From Brachynemurus nebulosus (taxonomy: Eukaryota; Arthropoda; Insecta; Neuroptera; Myrmeleontidae): 64,000 nt of DNA. Where the stretch lies: assembly GCA_035578155.1 (NCBI GenBank), contig JAPWDM010000008.1, positions 32,634,280 through 32,698,279 of the forward strand, read 5' to 3'. Shown piece after piece: positions 22,601-35,696 of this stretch; within the stretch, counting starts at the first letter, position 1; the number at the start of each line of letters is the position of its first letter. The notes beneath the pieces are model-generated. The model made no database searches and was not told where the DNA came from. It saw only the letters and a list, made by a program, of their open reading frames with translations. The position numbers and the translations under genes are program-made.

Positions 22601-23421
22601 ACACTATATACTATGATGGCCGACCTATTTGACAACTAATCAACAATTAAAAATAAATTTATTTACTTTAAGAAAGATATTCCTTTATTTTGAGAAATTT
22701 TTTATTCAGTAGCATTTTTACACTTAAATACGACACACTTCATATTTTTTTCTGTTTAAATTTCGCGAGTTGATTAAAAAAAAAAAAAACAATTTTTATT
22801 TTGACGTGAATACCACGGCAGTCAGTAACAGACTAAAGCAGTAGCAGTGTAAATTGCTATTTATTGCAACTTTAAGATTTCACTTTTTTATATGTAGGCT
22901 TGATGTGTCTCATCTGTGCCAGTACATAAACAACAGTAGTTTTCTCTTTGTACAGGCAAATAGGTGCAAAGGTTTCATAGCGACCACAAGTTGACTGCAC
23001 AATACATCAGATTGCTCCGGTATCGGTGGTAACCAGAGAGCGAAGTATGTTTGTATACATTATTGGTATACGCTTTATATAGAACTGTTGACGTGACACA
23101 GCGTGCTGTCGTAGTCAGTCAGGTCAAAATGTCTATTAAAAAAATTATACTTTCCTCGTTTTCTAAAAATCAACATAAAATAATTCAGGCGTTTTGGAAT
23201 TATTGAAATTTTTACGTTTCCTTGGAGTTCAAATTATTTTAGATCCTTTTCATAAATAGTAATTCTAAAAATAAAATCGTGAATCGCAGAAAAATCATAA
23301 CATGATTATGCTAAATGTTAACACTATGAGGCCCGAGCACTTTCAGAGTAAACTTCCCCGGAGGTTGACAATATTTTTAAAGAAACTTTATATAAATAAA
23401 TACATAAAATGATTCAACATG
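19690..23421. other. No gene seen; decayed interspersed repeats (families R3 and R4)
   Basis: Shared blocks: TTGACAACTAAT(G/A)CACCAATA at about 20447 and 22418; GGCAAATAG(A/G)TG(T/C)(G/A)AAGGTT at about 20498 and 22965; CTCCGGTAT(T/C)G(A/G)TGGTAA at about 20930 and 23015 (R3). The stretch 21935-22080 resembles 48950-49120 (R4: AAGGAACGT, then GTCAAAAATAGT, then CAAGTGTCTA). No coding region is recognised. Confidence 0.5.
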
Positions 23422-23992
23422 TAGGGGAGACAGCGGCTTGTATTAACGGGAGGTAAGTATTAACAGTCGGACGAAAAAATTAAGTACATCCAGTTGCTGT
23501 CATCAGTAGATGACCACGGACACGTTGTGACCAAGCAGCCTTCGGCCGGTTGCCCCAAAAGAAAGTTGTGAGTAAAGCGTAGATTTTATTAGGTTAAAGA
23601 ACATTTTTAAGTCGATGGTTTTTTGATGTAAATAATGATTATATACGTAAAAGAGACTAAATTTATTTCAAACGGTAGTATATTCTATCTTGTATTGTAT
23701 TTTGTTTAAATTTTACCGCATTATCAACGTACTCTTTTTAAAAATATAAATTTGTAAAAAGTTTACCTTTGGAGCAAGTATTAACAAAATGCATGGGGTA
23801 AGTATTAACATGTTAACATATACCTCGTTTAAATTTTATGCAACAAAGACTATTTATTTTTAACCTCGTTATAAGGAAGTTATTATATTCATCCCGATTT
23901 CAAAATCCAAATATCGTCATTTTCATGTTTCCATATAACTGATACTCAACATTGTTAAAACTGACCCCAAAAATGGGGTAAGTATTAACAAG
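23422..23992. repeat. Element with TAGGGGAG start and repeated phrase GGTAAGTATTAAC
   Basis: Starts TAGGGGAGACAGCGG. (G)GTAAGTATTAAC occurs at about 23452, 23797 and 23977, with variants TTGTATTAACGGG (23438) and GCAAGTATTAACA (23774). No right TIR was found, so the borders are approximate. Confidence 0.5.
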
Positions 23993-24436
23993 CGCATTTT
24001 TTAAGAAAATTGGTTTTTTCATAGAAAGTACGAGTTATAAAATTTTTTATAGGAACCAAGAGAGTAGTGTGTGTTGGTGTTTGCGTGAGTTGAGTAAGTA
24101 TATACACATCGATGTAGTAACATCGCACACATACATAATGCGTAATCAATTAATTATTGATCGCGATCGGCCTCTGCGGTTGTTTTGATTATTATTTTCG
24201 GATGCCGAAGCCGTAAGACTGAAAGTGTTAATAAAGCAAATTATTCTTTTACGCGAGGGGTAATTATAATATAAAGTTAATGTCAATATGCAAGTCAAGT
24301 ACCTATAGTGAAATGACCTCCATGGCCAATGTCTGCAATAATATACGTAGTAATACATTAGTAACTCAAGTATTATAATTACGAAATATAGGGTACTTGA
24401 AGTAATATTACTAATTCTTTTCACATTTTTCTTTAA

Positions 24437-25332
24437 CCCTAGAATCGTACGTTGGTCTACGAGTTAAGTTAATCATACATCGGCGTCGTTTCGACGAATG
24501 GACTTTTTACGGGGAGTTTTAGAGTTAATTTGCAAAAAACACTTTTTTTTTACATAACAATACTATAAAAGCCAACAAAATATTTAAAAAAATTGGATTT
24601 GGAAAAATTTCTTAATATAAATATTTATTAATTTTTTTAATCTTTTTATCAAAGCATATTTTCATTATAAAAATTAAAAAATAGATAAATACATCAATTG
24701 TATCATAAAACATGTCTTTCAAATAATTAATTTTTGAACTATTATGAGTCAGTGGACATGTGTGACTTTACAGAATGTGAAATTTCTCAGTCATAATTAT
24801 TCCTATAGATATGTAGTTATTTCCCCATTAGGCACATTTGTAAATTTTCTACAATTTGTTAGTAATTTTTCGAATAAGATTTCAAAAAATAATAAAAATT
24901 AAAATATTTTCCACAAAATAAATTGTTAGCCTTTTATTAAGTCACTTAAAACGCATTCTTTAGTTTTCGATTCAATATATTAAAACTTCAGTATTATGTT
25001 GTCTCTATAAGTCAAACAGCTGTAATCATCTTTCACATTATCATAATCATTGAATAAATTAATTATAACATCCATATCTTTAATAAATTTTAGAAAAATT
25101 AGGAAAACTTTTATATGTGGAGTACAAAATCTTTAAAAAAAATATAGGTTAATCATACATCGTCGTCTTTTTGACGCACACTATTTCAGTATAAAAAAAA
25201 CGACAATAGTGTTATAATAACAAATAAATTAGATAACAGAAGTTTCACAGTAAGCAGATACCGACAAGTTGTAGTATTGGAGCAGGTAGAGAAGTTCGTT
25301 CGTCGTTTTGACGAGTACGTATGATTCTAGGG
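24437..25332. mobile_element. piggyBac-like nonautonomous element, 896 bp
   Basis: TTAA at 24433-24436 and 25333-25336. Both ends begin CCCTAGAATC, close to the CCCTAGAA start typical of piggyBac. Subterminal blocks (TCGTCGTTTTGACGA on the right, CGTCGTTTCGACGAATG on the left, and an internal TAATCATACATCGTCGTC) repeat with the same theme. No transposase frame remains. Confidence 0.88.
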
Positions 25333-25813
25333 TTAAATTTTTAATTTTCAAAATACTTCAAAACATATAGTCTATAGTTTAACCTGCAAATAAAATCATA
25401 TCTATTACTAGATGACATTAAAAGTAAATGCTCTAAACTTTATAGATATTATTTAGGTCCCTCTGTTAAGCTCGCAGTTGACCGTCAATAGTTTAAAATG
25501 TACTCCACATACATTGCATAACGATAATAAGTTTTGTTTTTATAGTCAAGTTGTATATTATGAAACAAAAACTTCAATATATTTTATAAAGTTTTAATAA
25601 GTTCTGTCTTTTATAACATCATATATATTAAAACAATACTACTAGTAACTGGTAAGGCAAATCAGTATATATATTATATTAATATCATATATACTTTTGC
25701 AATGAAATAAATCTTAACAAAACATTAAACTAGTTTTTAGTTTTCATATTTTGAATAAAATATTAAATTTTCAACTAATCAAAGTATTTATTTAATTTAA
25801 ACTATAAACATAT

Positions 25814-26902
25814 CGCTCCATTATTGCAATAGTCGGTTATCTGGGCAAAATTACGTTTTTGAGCTATCTACACCATTCGAAAGAGGAAAAGCGTATCTTT
25901 CAGATGCTACAATCAGTTAAGCTCTAAGCTTAATATTTTTTCTAATATAATTGATATCCTTGTATGACAATTTTAATAAATTTAATTTTTAATTGTTGCA
26001 AGACTAAGATATATCGATATATCTGTACTGTTGAAGCGTCAAATTCAATTTATTTTTACTACAATACTAGGTTATTGCATTTTATCCGAGTATTAAAGCA
26101 AAAAAAATTTTGAAAATTTTAAAGATTAGACAACATAACCGAATTTTAAAATTTTAACGTCTTCTAATGATTTAGTTTCTATAGGTTATTGTGTTTTTTA
26201 AATAAATGTTTAAGTTTAACTGATTTTTTTGTTACGTGGTGTTGACATTAGTAACAATAAGAAATTCGTTATGTCAAATCAAACAAGGAAAATATTAACA
26301 ATGTAGGTAGTAAGATGTATTACAAAATGCATCATTTTATGATTAGTATAATGTTATTGAATCAATTTTTTAATTATGTTAATAGAATTTTACTATGTTT
26401 TAACTATATACTGCTCGGATGTCCAAGAAAAATCATAATAGGAGAATACCAGCTCTCAAACTTTATCTTTGCTGCGCTGTAAAATTTGTGAAATTGTCGT
26501 TATTAAGTTCTTTCTTTTTAGGTTTTAATTAGTGATAAGTTTGTTAACTTCTTTTTTTTGGTATTTTTATGTTGAATAAAATGGTTTTATTTCAATTAAT
26601 AATGGTTTTTATTTTTAAAATTGGGTTATTTTTACCATCGTAGTAATTCTATTCAAAATATTTCTATGCAACAGTCAGTTATATAGGAAAATTTGAAAAT
26701 TTGGGCCGACAAAATAAAATAGTTCTTTTAATTTTTATAGCATTATTTAATATCGTGTTTAAAGAGTTTTCTGTCAAAATTGCATTAAAATTGGATTTAA
26801 AATAACTCTCAAAAGACAATAAATATATTCTAAAAAACTTTAAACTTGAATATCTCAAAAGTTGGTATTTCCTAGATAACCGACTATTGCAATAATGGAG
26901 CG
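25814..26902. mobile_element. TIR element, about 1.09 kb, superfamily unassigned
   Basis: Perfect inverted ends of at least 28 bp beginning CGCTCCATTATTGCAATAGT. Similarity continues imperfectly (TTATCT, then ACTTTTGAGATAT-like). ATAT adjoins both ends, which may be a 4-bp TSD or part of the TIR. No coding region. Confidence 0.8.
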
Positions 26903-29184
26903 ATATATGTCTGTGAAATTCTATAGTAATATCGGCAAGTCGATAAACTAACGATTTTCTTTGAATCCCAATCGAAGAAGTTTAAGGAAAGACGGTAAAG
27001 TTTAGTTGAATTTAGTAGCACCATTAAAAAATGGCTTGACAGTTGAACATCAAAGACTACATCAAGCTTTTAGGACTATAAATATTTTAGTATATTTGAT
27101 AACACAGAACGACATAAATTTTGAGTCCCTGTGGTCTAAAAGAAACACTTTCCGTTCTATTACGAGGGATTAAAATATGTACTTTAATTCCGGAATTGCA
27201 AAGCACAAAATCCTATCGGATAAAACACCTCAAATTAAAAAAGGTATATCGATAATAACTAATGCCGACAAATAATGCCCGACAGACCTTTGAATTTTTG
27301 TTAAATTCTATTATTTGTATACCTCAAACTTACCTTACATAACACCTCGTTGAAATTCACATAATGTTATAGCAAGTTGTAGGTATATATTTTACTGAGG
27401 AATCGGTCTATCTGGCATATTTTGTTAATTAATGTCTGACAGACCTATTCTAATTAGTGAAAATTTTAGGCAAAACCATCTTACATAACACCCTCAATTT
27501 TTTTGTTTTAAATAAAACTTTTTGATACCTATTTTCTACTTTGAAAATAAACCAAAGAAATCCAATTAACTTTGAAAATATTAATTTCACTGTTAGAAAA
27601 ATATCAGCATATTTTATATTTCTACCGTTTTAAAGACAGAATATACAATTTTAAACACTGCAGCATACTTATTGACGTCACAACATTAAAAAAGTTGATA
27701 TAATCGTTTCAACATTGTGTCAAGAAACGAAATTTATTCAAATATATTCCTCTTTCTATCAACCTTATTCAGTCTTGACAACAGTTAGAAAACACAGTTT
27801 CAGAAACACCCAAATAGTTGAAGCTTTTAAATAATTTAATTTCGAGAATTCGATAATGCCATCCGGGTGAATATTTTAACTTTTTTTTTTTTAATTTTCA
27901 TAATTTTTTTACGGAAATTCCCCAATGGATAAATAACCTACATCACCTATGGGGCCGTGATATAGTATTGAGATGATAAGAATGTCTCTAACGAAATGTC
28001 ACGACGGCGATTCATTTTCCAACCAAAATATTACTTATATGTACAAAAGTAAATAAAATAAATTAAAAATGAAAAATAAAATGAAAAAAAAATCTTTTCG
28101 ACGAAAAATTTATCGTTGCATATTACTGTCATTACTGTCATTGTTATTTTTCTATTTATTTTATGTTATTCTGTATATTTTTGTTCCAACTTTTTTTCCA
28201 ATTACATTTGAAATAATCTATTTAAAACATACATACATACATGTACAATACATACTTTTATAATTTATTATGGTGCTATACAGTCTGTTTTTAATATTGC
28301 ATAAAAATGCAGTAAGGTACAAAAGTATTGAAACATTTTAACAAAGATAATTTTTTATAGAAAAGATGCTTAAGTAGCGAAATCTTAGAAGTTCTGAGCG
28401 GCTTAGAAAAATTGTTTTCGTTAAGACGAATAATTTACTAAAACATATCGATTTTATTTGTGCACTTTTAACCAAGAGCGAATCCAGGGGGTAATCATGG
28501 GTTTCATTTTCACTTCAAATTTTATAATGGTTTACTTGGTAACATTATCGAATTCACTAAAATTTTCAAATGACTTAAAACAAGTAGATAAATACCATGT
28601 GAGTTTTTTGAGAGTTGCCATTTCTATTACAACCAATTTTTTATAATCGAAATGATACTGGAAAAGGTTCTTTTCTTGGGTGTAATGGAAACGTAAACAA
28701 GAAAAACACTATCGGTTGAAATAGTCTCAAGTACGTATGCATATTTTTGCCGCCTAGCTGATAAATTAAAGAAAAATTAAAAAATTAAACTTGGGTAAAA
28801 AAATTTTTTTTGCTCATTTATGTTGTTAATTAATGCATTAGATCAATTTTATCGAAAAATTAATATATAGTCCCATTTAAAAATCTATAAGTTTGTATCA
28901 TAGCACGAAAACCATAAGATCTATAAAGCTCCTGACTATATCAATCGGTTGCCGCCGTCGATATCTACAACTCTTATTTGAACAATTTTTCGATTAAATC
29001 AACGGTTTGGCTTTAATAAAAATGGCAACTCTCGAAAAACTCACACTGTATAATAACATAGAATGATCAAAAGGGAAACAAATTACAGGTTTTCGTACAG
29101 AAGTCGTTCTTTTCATTTTTAACAAAATTAGGCACGTAAGACTAGAAAAAAGATTTCTGTCGGAACAGTCATATTTATTTAGGT
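26903..29184. other. No gene seen
   Basis: AT-rich. The block TATTACGAGGGATTAAA..CCGGAATTGCAAAG near 27165-27200 recurs near 50855-50900 (TATTACGAGGGACTAAG..CCGGAATTGCAAAG), so it is part of another old repeat. The 64-codon hydrophobic frame at 28069-28263 is low-complexity. Confidence 0.5.
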
Positions 29185-29385
29185 ACCATCACAGTGTGAC
29201 CCGCCGAAAAATAGTAAATTTTCGCAATTTTTTTCGGATGGATAGGTTGGGGGAATGGGGATGAATTTTTTTTACGATTAGTACCACCATTTAACAATAA
29301 AAAAATATTTTTTTTTATTCATTTTCATTAATTTTTTATAATAATTATAATTTTTTGAAAAAAAGTGTCTCTAAAAAAGGGCGTC
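29185..29385 (+). repeat. Interspersed repeat family R2, forward copy
   Basis: Partner of 19318-19530 in opposite orientation, about 200 bp, moderately diverged. Confidence 0.75.
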
Positions 29386-29789
29386 TCATTGTTTCAACAA
29401 AAATATGATATTGTGGTGATAACAATTGATCATATACGTTCACTGGTTGTAAAGTGGTATAACATCCCGCCATAAGGCGCCAATCGATCCACAAAATTTT
29501 GTCTTTAGACTGAATCCATTGATCCGTGGTCGTAGAGACCGAAAAAATTCGAATTTCAATTTGAAATTTTGAGAGAACATGTATAACTGTATGTACTTTA
29601 AGATAAGACCAAAAAAAATTGATTTTTTCGAAAGTCTACACTGTGATGATACCTTAAAGGAATTCGGTCACTTTTATAGCAAAAATGAAAAATTCCATTT
29701 AAATTACCTTAACATAAACAATCACTCTAATCCGAATCATTTCAATAGGACTTGCTTCGGCAGAAAGATTTTTTTAGCGAATTTCCAGA

Positions 29790-30150
29790 ATGGAATTCAG
29801 CTATTACAGCCACTGTCATGACGCGACTCGAACCTGGGACTAAGGCAGAAATTTGTTTTGAGGTCCCTAGAAACCGAAATAATACTCACTAAACATTGGA
29901 AGTCCCAAACCCTTGGATGAGTTCTTCAGCCGGACACATCGGATGCCAGTAACATGGTTTTTGTTCTTGTAAAAAATTAGTTTTTCCCAAAATTTCCACT
30001 TATTAAGAATTTTAGGCGAAATTTTTTACAACATTTAAAAGAGGAGAAAAAATTACATAAAAAAGGTCTTTAAACTATTATTCTATATCAACTAGTTTTC
30101 GAAAAAAACTAATTTTTATAAACGGAAACTCGCTATGTTATGCAGGATGC
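29790..30150 (+). repeat. Interspersed repeat family R1, forward copy
   Basis: Carries AGCTATTACAGCCACTGTCA, CGCGACTCGAACCTGGGACT, AAATTTGTTTTGAGGTCCCT and TTCTTCAGCCGGACACATCG. It ends with CTCGCTATGTTATGCAGGAT near 30130. The same order is seen near 41.8 and 43.15 kb, and inverted at 17.0, 33.5 and (end only) 55.05 kb. Confidence 0.7.
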
Positions 30151-30677
30151 TGCGACGGGGCTACTTTTAATTTAGTGATGTCATCAAATCTTTTATAATT
30201 TTTCGATTCCCTAAAAACCGTAAATAAAATGATTGAATGATGAAACTGGAAGCGAATTTTAGGTTTTTGAAGTCGATCTACTTAAGTTTACCAAAATTAA
30301 GCAAATAAGATCAGTCGAAAAGTGTCTTTTGTTAGGTCAGTCATATTTATAAAAGTAATTGGGTCATTTTTATAGCAAAAGTGATTACCCGAATTCAGTT
30401 AATCATTCTATTTCAAGTCACATCATATTTTTAATTTTATAACGTCATCAAGTTTGCTAAAATTTTTCAATGCCTTGGACTGGGAGAGAATAATCCATTT
30501 TCAAAATCGTGCTTCTAATGCTAACTTACAATTAGGTACAATTTTTTTTCTTTTTAAATTTGTAATCTCAAAAATGAATTACGAAGGTTTAAGAAAAATA
30601 TAACACCCACCTAGTTTGAAAACTGGACCCGCCCTAGATATGAATCATTTTGTAATTAAAGTACATCTAATATTATG

Positions 30678-31873
30678 GGTCGATTCTGTAACTACATTAT
30701 TACAGACTGTTATTTTGCAGTACAGAGCTCTGTAAAATTGCTTTTAACAGAATGTTAAAAATTTGGTATTCTGTAAGACACTATGTTAAGATGCCAATTA
30801 CATTTTACATATTCTACTGTTCTTGAACTATTTATGTTAAATTATCATGAGTTTGTGAAAATGTCAAAAAATTAATTCTTTTATAGCGATTTATGTTAAA
30901 TGGAGAAGTAAATTATATGTATTACCCACGTATATTAAGCCCACGTAAAATTATCATGATTATGGGTTAAGCTATTTCTAAATTAGATATTCGGGAATTC
31001 TCTAGATAACCAGTTCCTTATAATGGTATAATATTTCACGACATTCGTCAAATGGTAAAATAGGCATAAGTACGTACCTATAATGCGATAATTTCGACAT
31101 CTAGTTCACACACATCAGAGCTTTCCGTAGATGTCGATACCGATAGTTTTAGAAATACTCAAGCCCACCAAGTCTCTGGGGAAAATTTTTCATAAATTAT
31201 TGACACTTTTATTGGTAATAATTTTTTTAAAAATTGTGAAAGCAGGTAAAGTAAGTAGCGCTTATTCACTATCAAAAGACAATGCATTGTGTATTAAATA
31301 CGTAGACAACAAGATAAGAACTGACAATACTATGAATAAGAATACTTGATGAAATATATTAAATAACTGAAGCACTGTCGAGAAAAGGTAAAACGCTTCA
31401 TGTGGACAAATTATGTCAGTGCGATTTTGCCCCGAAAAAATTCACTGTTTATAAAGAAGATATAATTCATAATAAATTTATTTTACCTATTTGAAATTAC
31501 ATTCTGTCCGATTTAAGAACACTGCACTATTTTCTCAACAGTCTTCTTACTACAAAAAATACTTCATGATTACATATTTACGGATATCAAATAATTCAGA
31601 AAATGACAAACTAAAACGTCAAAATATTGAATTTATGAAAAACGCAGAAATCAAAATTATCAATATTTAACAATATCCATAGTAATTAGCCTATTTAACA
31701 GCTCTGTAATGTTTGTGGCGAGTGTTTTGAGTGCTGTAAAGTTTACAGAGAAATAACAGAATGTTAGCTAACATTTCTGTTAAAAAATGCGTAGAGAATA
31801 CCATTTTTTAACATTCTGTAATTTAACAGTCTAACAGAGGTTTTACAGACTGTTAATAGTTACAGAATCGACC
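30678..31873. mobile_element. TIR element, about 1.2 kb, rich in CTGTAA/TTACAG motifs
   Basis: Ends are GGTCGATTCTGTAACTA on both sides (inverted), then ACAGACTGTTA on the left and its counterpart on the right. More than ten CTGTAA, TTACAG or TAACAG words are packed into the outer 120 bp of each side, as in elements with multiple transposase sites. No clear TSD. The 72-codon frame at 31131-31349 has no recognisable domain. Confidence 0.75.
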
Positions 31874-32453
31874 AATTAAGGGCAAATGTTAATTTGAAGT
31901 CATGTAAATCATCCCTATATAATACATGCCAGCCAAGCAATGTTCGAATATTTTTGGACACACCTTTACAAAATATGTTATATAATGAATTTTTGTAAAT
32001 GGCATGATGAATAAATGAATTTTTTGTTGTTATATATTTAAATTATTTTTAAGTTATGAAAAATATTACGTATAACCATGTCGTTTTACTTTATAGTTCT
32101 ATAAATACGGTACAAAGGTATATGTATATCAACTAACTCCCAACAATGTTGAACTGTAAGTGTATCTGGAGCAATCAACGAGCTAGCGAATTCGAGTCGG
32201 TTTGAATTATTTGCTGGTCGTTGAAAATTTATTGAACAAAAATAAAATATTACAATAATTATTATAGTAGAAGAATGCAAATTAATTTTTTTTCATTGCT
32301 GTTGTTATTTTGTAAATGTTAAACAATACATTTTGTATACATGTTTTATCATAATAATTTATAAATACCCGGCAAAAGTTTACAATTTGTTACTGTGTCA
32401 CAATTTATTTTTTTGGACGTTTAAAAAGACAAGTTTTCAAACAAATGCCTATA

Positions 32454-33360
32454 CCGTAAAACCGTCTAGACCTGGACACTTTTTTACATTTTTTTGGTTA
32501 ATTTTACGTTTATACATGTTTCCGTCATAGATATTACCAATAAAAGTATTACCATTAGAAAGAGCGTATATTATTTGTTATATCCCTGACCCATTTGTTT
32601 CATTATAAGTAAAAATAACAAAAATAAAAAATAATTAGTAAGTGTAAGGGTCTATACCCTAAATCGGTCTTGACCGGGACACTTACTTAAATAATGTAAT
32701 AACATGCAAACTAATCTCTCCCGTCGAGGTTAGGACAGTGTTTAATAATATGGTCTAATGTCTTTGAACCTGTCAAAGACTTCCAAATATTTTGTGGGAA
32801 TGGGGAGGGGGCAATGCGTAGTATGCCTCTCTATGAAGTAAACATACGATATGAAACCAGAAGGAGGCATAAACCGCGTAATTCTGGGGGAATATTAACG
32901 TTTGAATAGTGAGAGTTACAGTCGGTGCGAATCGCGGCCATAGTGTAATAAACTGATGTGTCCGGGTCTAAACGGATATATGTATATAGCATGTATTTTT
33001 TTATATATACATCGAATATAACTTCAAACATCATTAAATGATGCGCGATAAAATTCTGAACACATACGTATCAAAACTAAAACAATATGACAATTATGAC
33101 GAAAATAAATTATATGTCTAAGTTAGACACACATTTTATTTCTGTGAAAAACTGGAGGATAGTAATCCTATAAAATTGTATAGTTAAAACTGAAATCCGT
33201 AGTTTTTACTGTACAGCTGTTTAGAGGATGTTTTTCTCTCTCTAATGACCTCAAGAAAAAATGTTTATTGTTACAGGTTAATGTAGTAATTATTTAATTT
33301 GAAGATTGGTGCAAAGTGTCCGGGTCTAGACCCCCTGTCCTGATCTAGACGGTTTTACGG
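32454..33360. mobile_element. Tc1/mariner-like nonautonomous element, 907 bp
   Basis: TA at 32452-32453 and 33361-33362. TIRs are CCGTAAAACCGTCTAGACC and CCGTAAAACCGTCTAGATC. The motif GTCTAGACC(C/T)GGACAC recurs inside both termini and in the middle (about 32663, 32955 and 33318). No transposase frame. Confidence 0.85.
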
Positions 33361-33439
33361 TATATTTTTAAATTAAAATTTAGAAAAATTTTTTAATTTT
33401 GGCAAATTTTACTAAAATGGGATGTTTTGTTCGAGAGTT

Positions 33440-33610
33440 ATCGTCCGGACACATATACATATACATAGATATACATATATTTGTATAAATTCTAATGAAT
33501 GTCACTTTTGGCTTCTAAGGACCTTAAAACAAATTTCTATTATAGTCGCAAGCTGAAGTTGCATCATGACAATGACTACAATAGCTATATTTTCAATTCA
33601 AAAATTCACT
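33440..33610 (-). repeat. Interspersed repeat family R1, minus-strand copy
   Basis: Read in reverse it gives ATAGCTATTGTAGTCATTGT, CATGATGCAACTTCAG, and AGAAATTTGTTTTAAGGTCC, aligned with the 29.8-kb copy. Confidence 0.65.
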
Positions 33611-33821
33611 AAAAGCAAAATTGACCAAAAAAAAAAAAAATTTTTTTTTAGATATGACTGTCCACCCTGGCTCGGACCCATTGTCTAATTTTATTAGTCG
33701 AATTTTCTCCGAAAAATTAGACTTATACAGTCTATACGATACGAGCTGCGAGAGGCGAGAGTAGGGGCGCTATCCGTTTTCGGACCCGTAGAACACGAAT
33801 ATGTAGAAAAAAAAATGTCTG

Positions 33822-33842
33822 ATATATATATATATATATATA
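33822..33842. repeat. Short (TA)n microsatellite
   Basis: About 10 TA units. Confidence 0.9.
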
Positions 33843-34139
33843 TTTTCCCGCCACCTTTTAATTTGTGTAGGGCCCTCCTATGGAAGTTAAGAGATGAAAT
33901 TTGGTAAATGGGGCTCATTTTCGAGGCACCTCATACTATCAAAGTGGGGTCAAATTTTGGGCAAATTTTTTTTCTGACCCGACCTTTAAGGGGGTGGTGG
34001 GGGGCGGAAAAGCAATAAAACTTTTTCAAACCGGTTTTAAATAATGTTTCGGTCAATTATCTACAACACATCCAAAATTCAGCTTCCTAGGATGATATGG
34101 TGGGAGTAGAGGGGGGAAAAACGATTTTCGCTGGATCTA

Positions 34140-34740
34140 ACAGGCCCCCAGCCCCCCAGAATTAACGTAGAGGGCTGAAATTTGGTGTGTTGATAAAATT
34201 CGTACCTAGGTTGTGCTTTTTGGAGGTTTTAATATTTTACCCCCACCCCCCTCATTTTTAAGCTACAATTTCATGCATTTTCGACGTTTTCGAAGTTTGT
34301 ACCACTCGCACAGGTCACCCGAATAAACCTAGAGGGCTGAAATTTTGTATTCGGATTGAGTTAGTATCAAGGGGGTGCCTTTTGGGGGTCTCGACTTTTA
34401 ACCCCTACCCCCACCATTTTTATACCCAAAAGAACATGATTTTTCTTGTTTTTTAACAGTTTCGTTCGGGTCAAAATCTCCCCAAATAAACCTAGAGGGC
34501 TGAAATTTGGTGTACAGGTTAAGCTAATAGCCAGACACTGTTTTTTGGAGGTTTCAACTTTTAACCCTTACCCCCACGATTTTGTCGCCAATATTTCCTT
34601 AATTTTTTTGCTTGTTTTCTAACACGTCTAGAGACTCCATAAGGAAACCTAGAGGGCTGAAATTTTGTACGTGTATTCAGTTAGTATCCAGCTAGTACCT
34701 TGTAGGGAGTCCGCATCACTTTTCCCCCCACTTCTCCCTT
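34140..34740. repeat. Tandem array, unit about 160 bp, 4 copies
   Basis: AGGGCTGAAATTT recurs at 34171, 34333, 34496 and 34653 (spacing 162, 163, 157). Each copy is followed about 75 bp later by a GGAGGTTT..TTTTAACCCCTACCCCC block. The copies are diverged, so the array is old. The stretch 33850-34140 has similar GC-rich character and may be further decayed units. Confidence 0.85.
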
Positions 34741-35280
34741 TTTTACATCGGAATTGAATGCTATTGTTAAATGTGTTTTAAAAGCATTATGTTTATTCTA
34801 AATACAAGTAGGCGAATAGTAATTTTAAAAAATTTAAAAAAAAGTGAACTTACTTTTATGACAAATGAAATACATACATATTAAGTAATTTAAAAATGTT
34901 ATTAAAATCACTGTTTATTTATAAATTAGGAATTGTGGATTTTTAGTATTTATAAAATAGAAATTTTGGATTTTTTTGGAAAGAAAAAATATCTTTATAA
35001 AGGCCTTCCTTTTTTACATCGGAATTGAATGCTATTGTTAAATGTGTTTTAAAAGCATTATGTTTATTCTAAATACAAGTAGGCGAATAGTAATTTTAAA
35101 AAATTTAAAAAAAAGTGAACTTACTTTTATGAAAAATGAAATACATACATATTAAGTAATTTAAAAATGTTATTAAAATCACTGTTTATTTATAAATTAG
35201 GAATTGTGGATTTTTAGTATTTATAAAATAGAAATTTTGGATTTTTTTGGAAAGAAAAAATATCTTTATAAAGGCCTTCC
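34739..35280. repeat. Near-identical 271-bp tandem duplication
   Basis: Two copies (about 34739-35009 and 35010-35280) with shared landmarks GGAATTGAATGC at 34750 and 35021, and AGGCCTTCC ending each. The one substitution I found is in TTATGACAAATG against TTATGAAAAATG, so the duplication is recent. Confidence 0.93.
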
Positions 35281-35696
35281 AGTTTACTATTTAAGGTCCT
35301 TTTTTAATTTTTAAAACCAAAACATAAAGGCAATTAGCGGATAAACATGGGCAGGAATGTCCTCGTACGAATTGTGTTGGCTTTTTTTTCTGCTACCTGT
35401 TTTCGGCACAAAATTGAAATTTACTGAGATACAGCCCTTAAATACTTAAAACCTTTTTTTAAAGCCTCGATCAGCCGAACACTCATCACCAGTTTTGAAA
35501 CCAACAAAATGACAATTCGGTTGTAAACTTTCAATCACATTTCGCTTGTAGACATTCAATACCGAAGATGAAGGGGAAAATTCGACTACCGTGATGGGGC
35601 CCCGCTGCTCACGGCGTTTTTTTTTTTATTTTATTATAAAACAACTTAAAATTTCGCTCTGAACCAAACTACATAGCGGATAGTGAAAGACCCATA

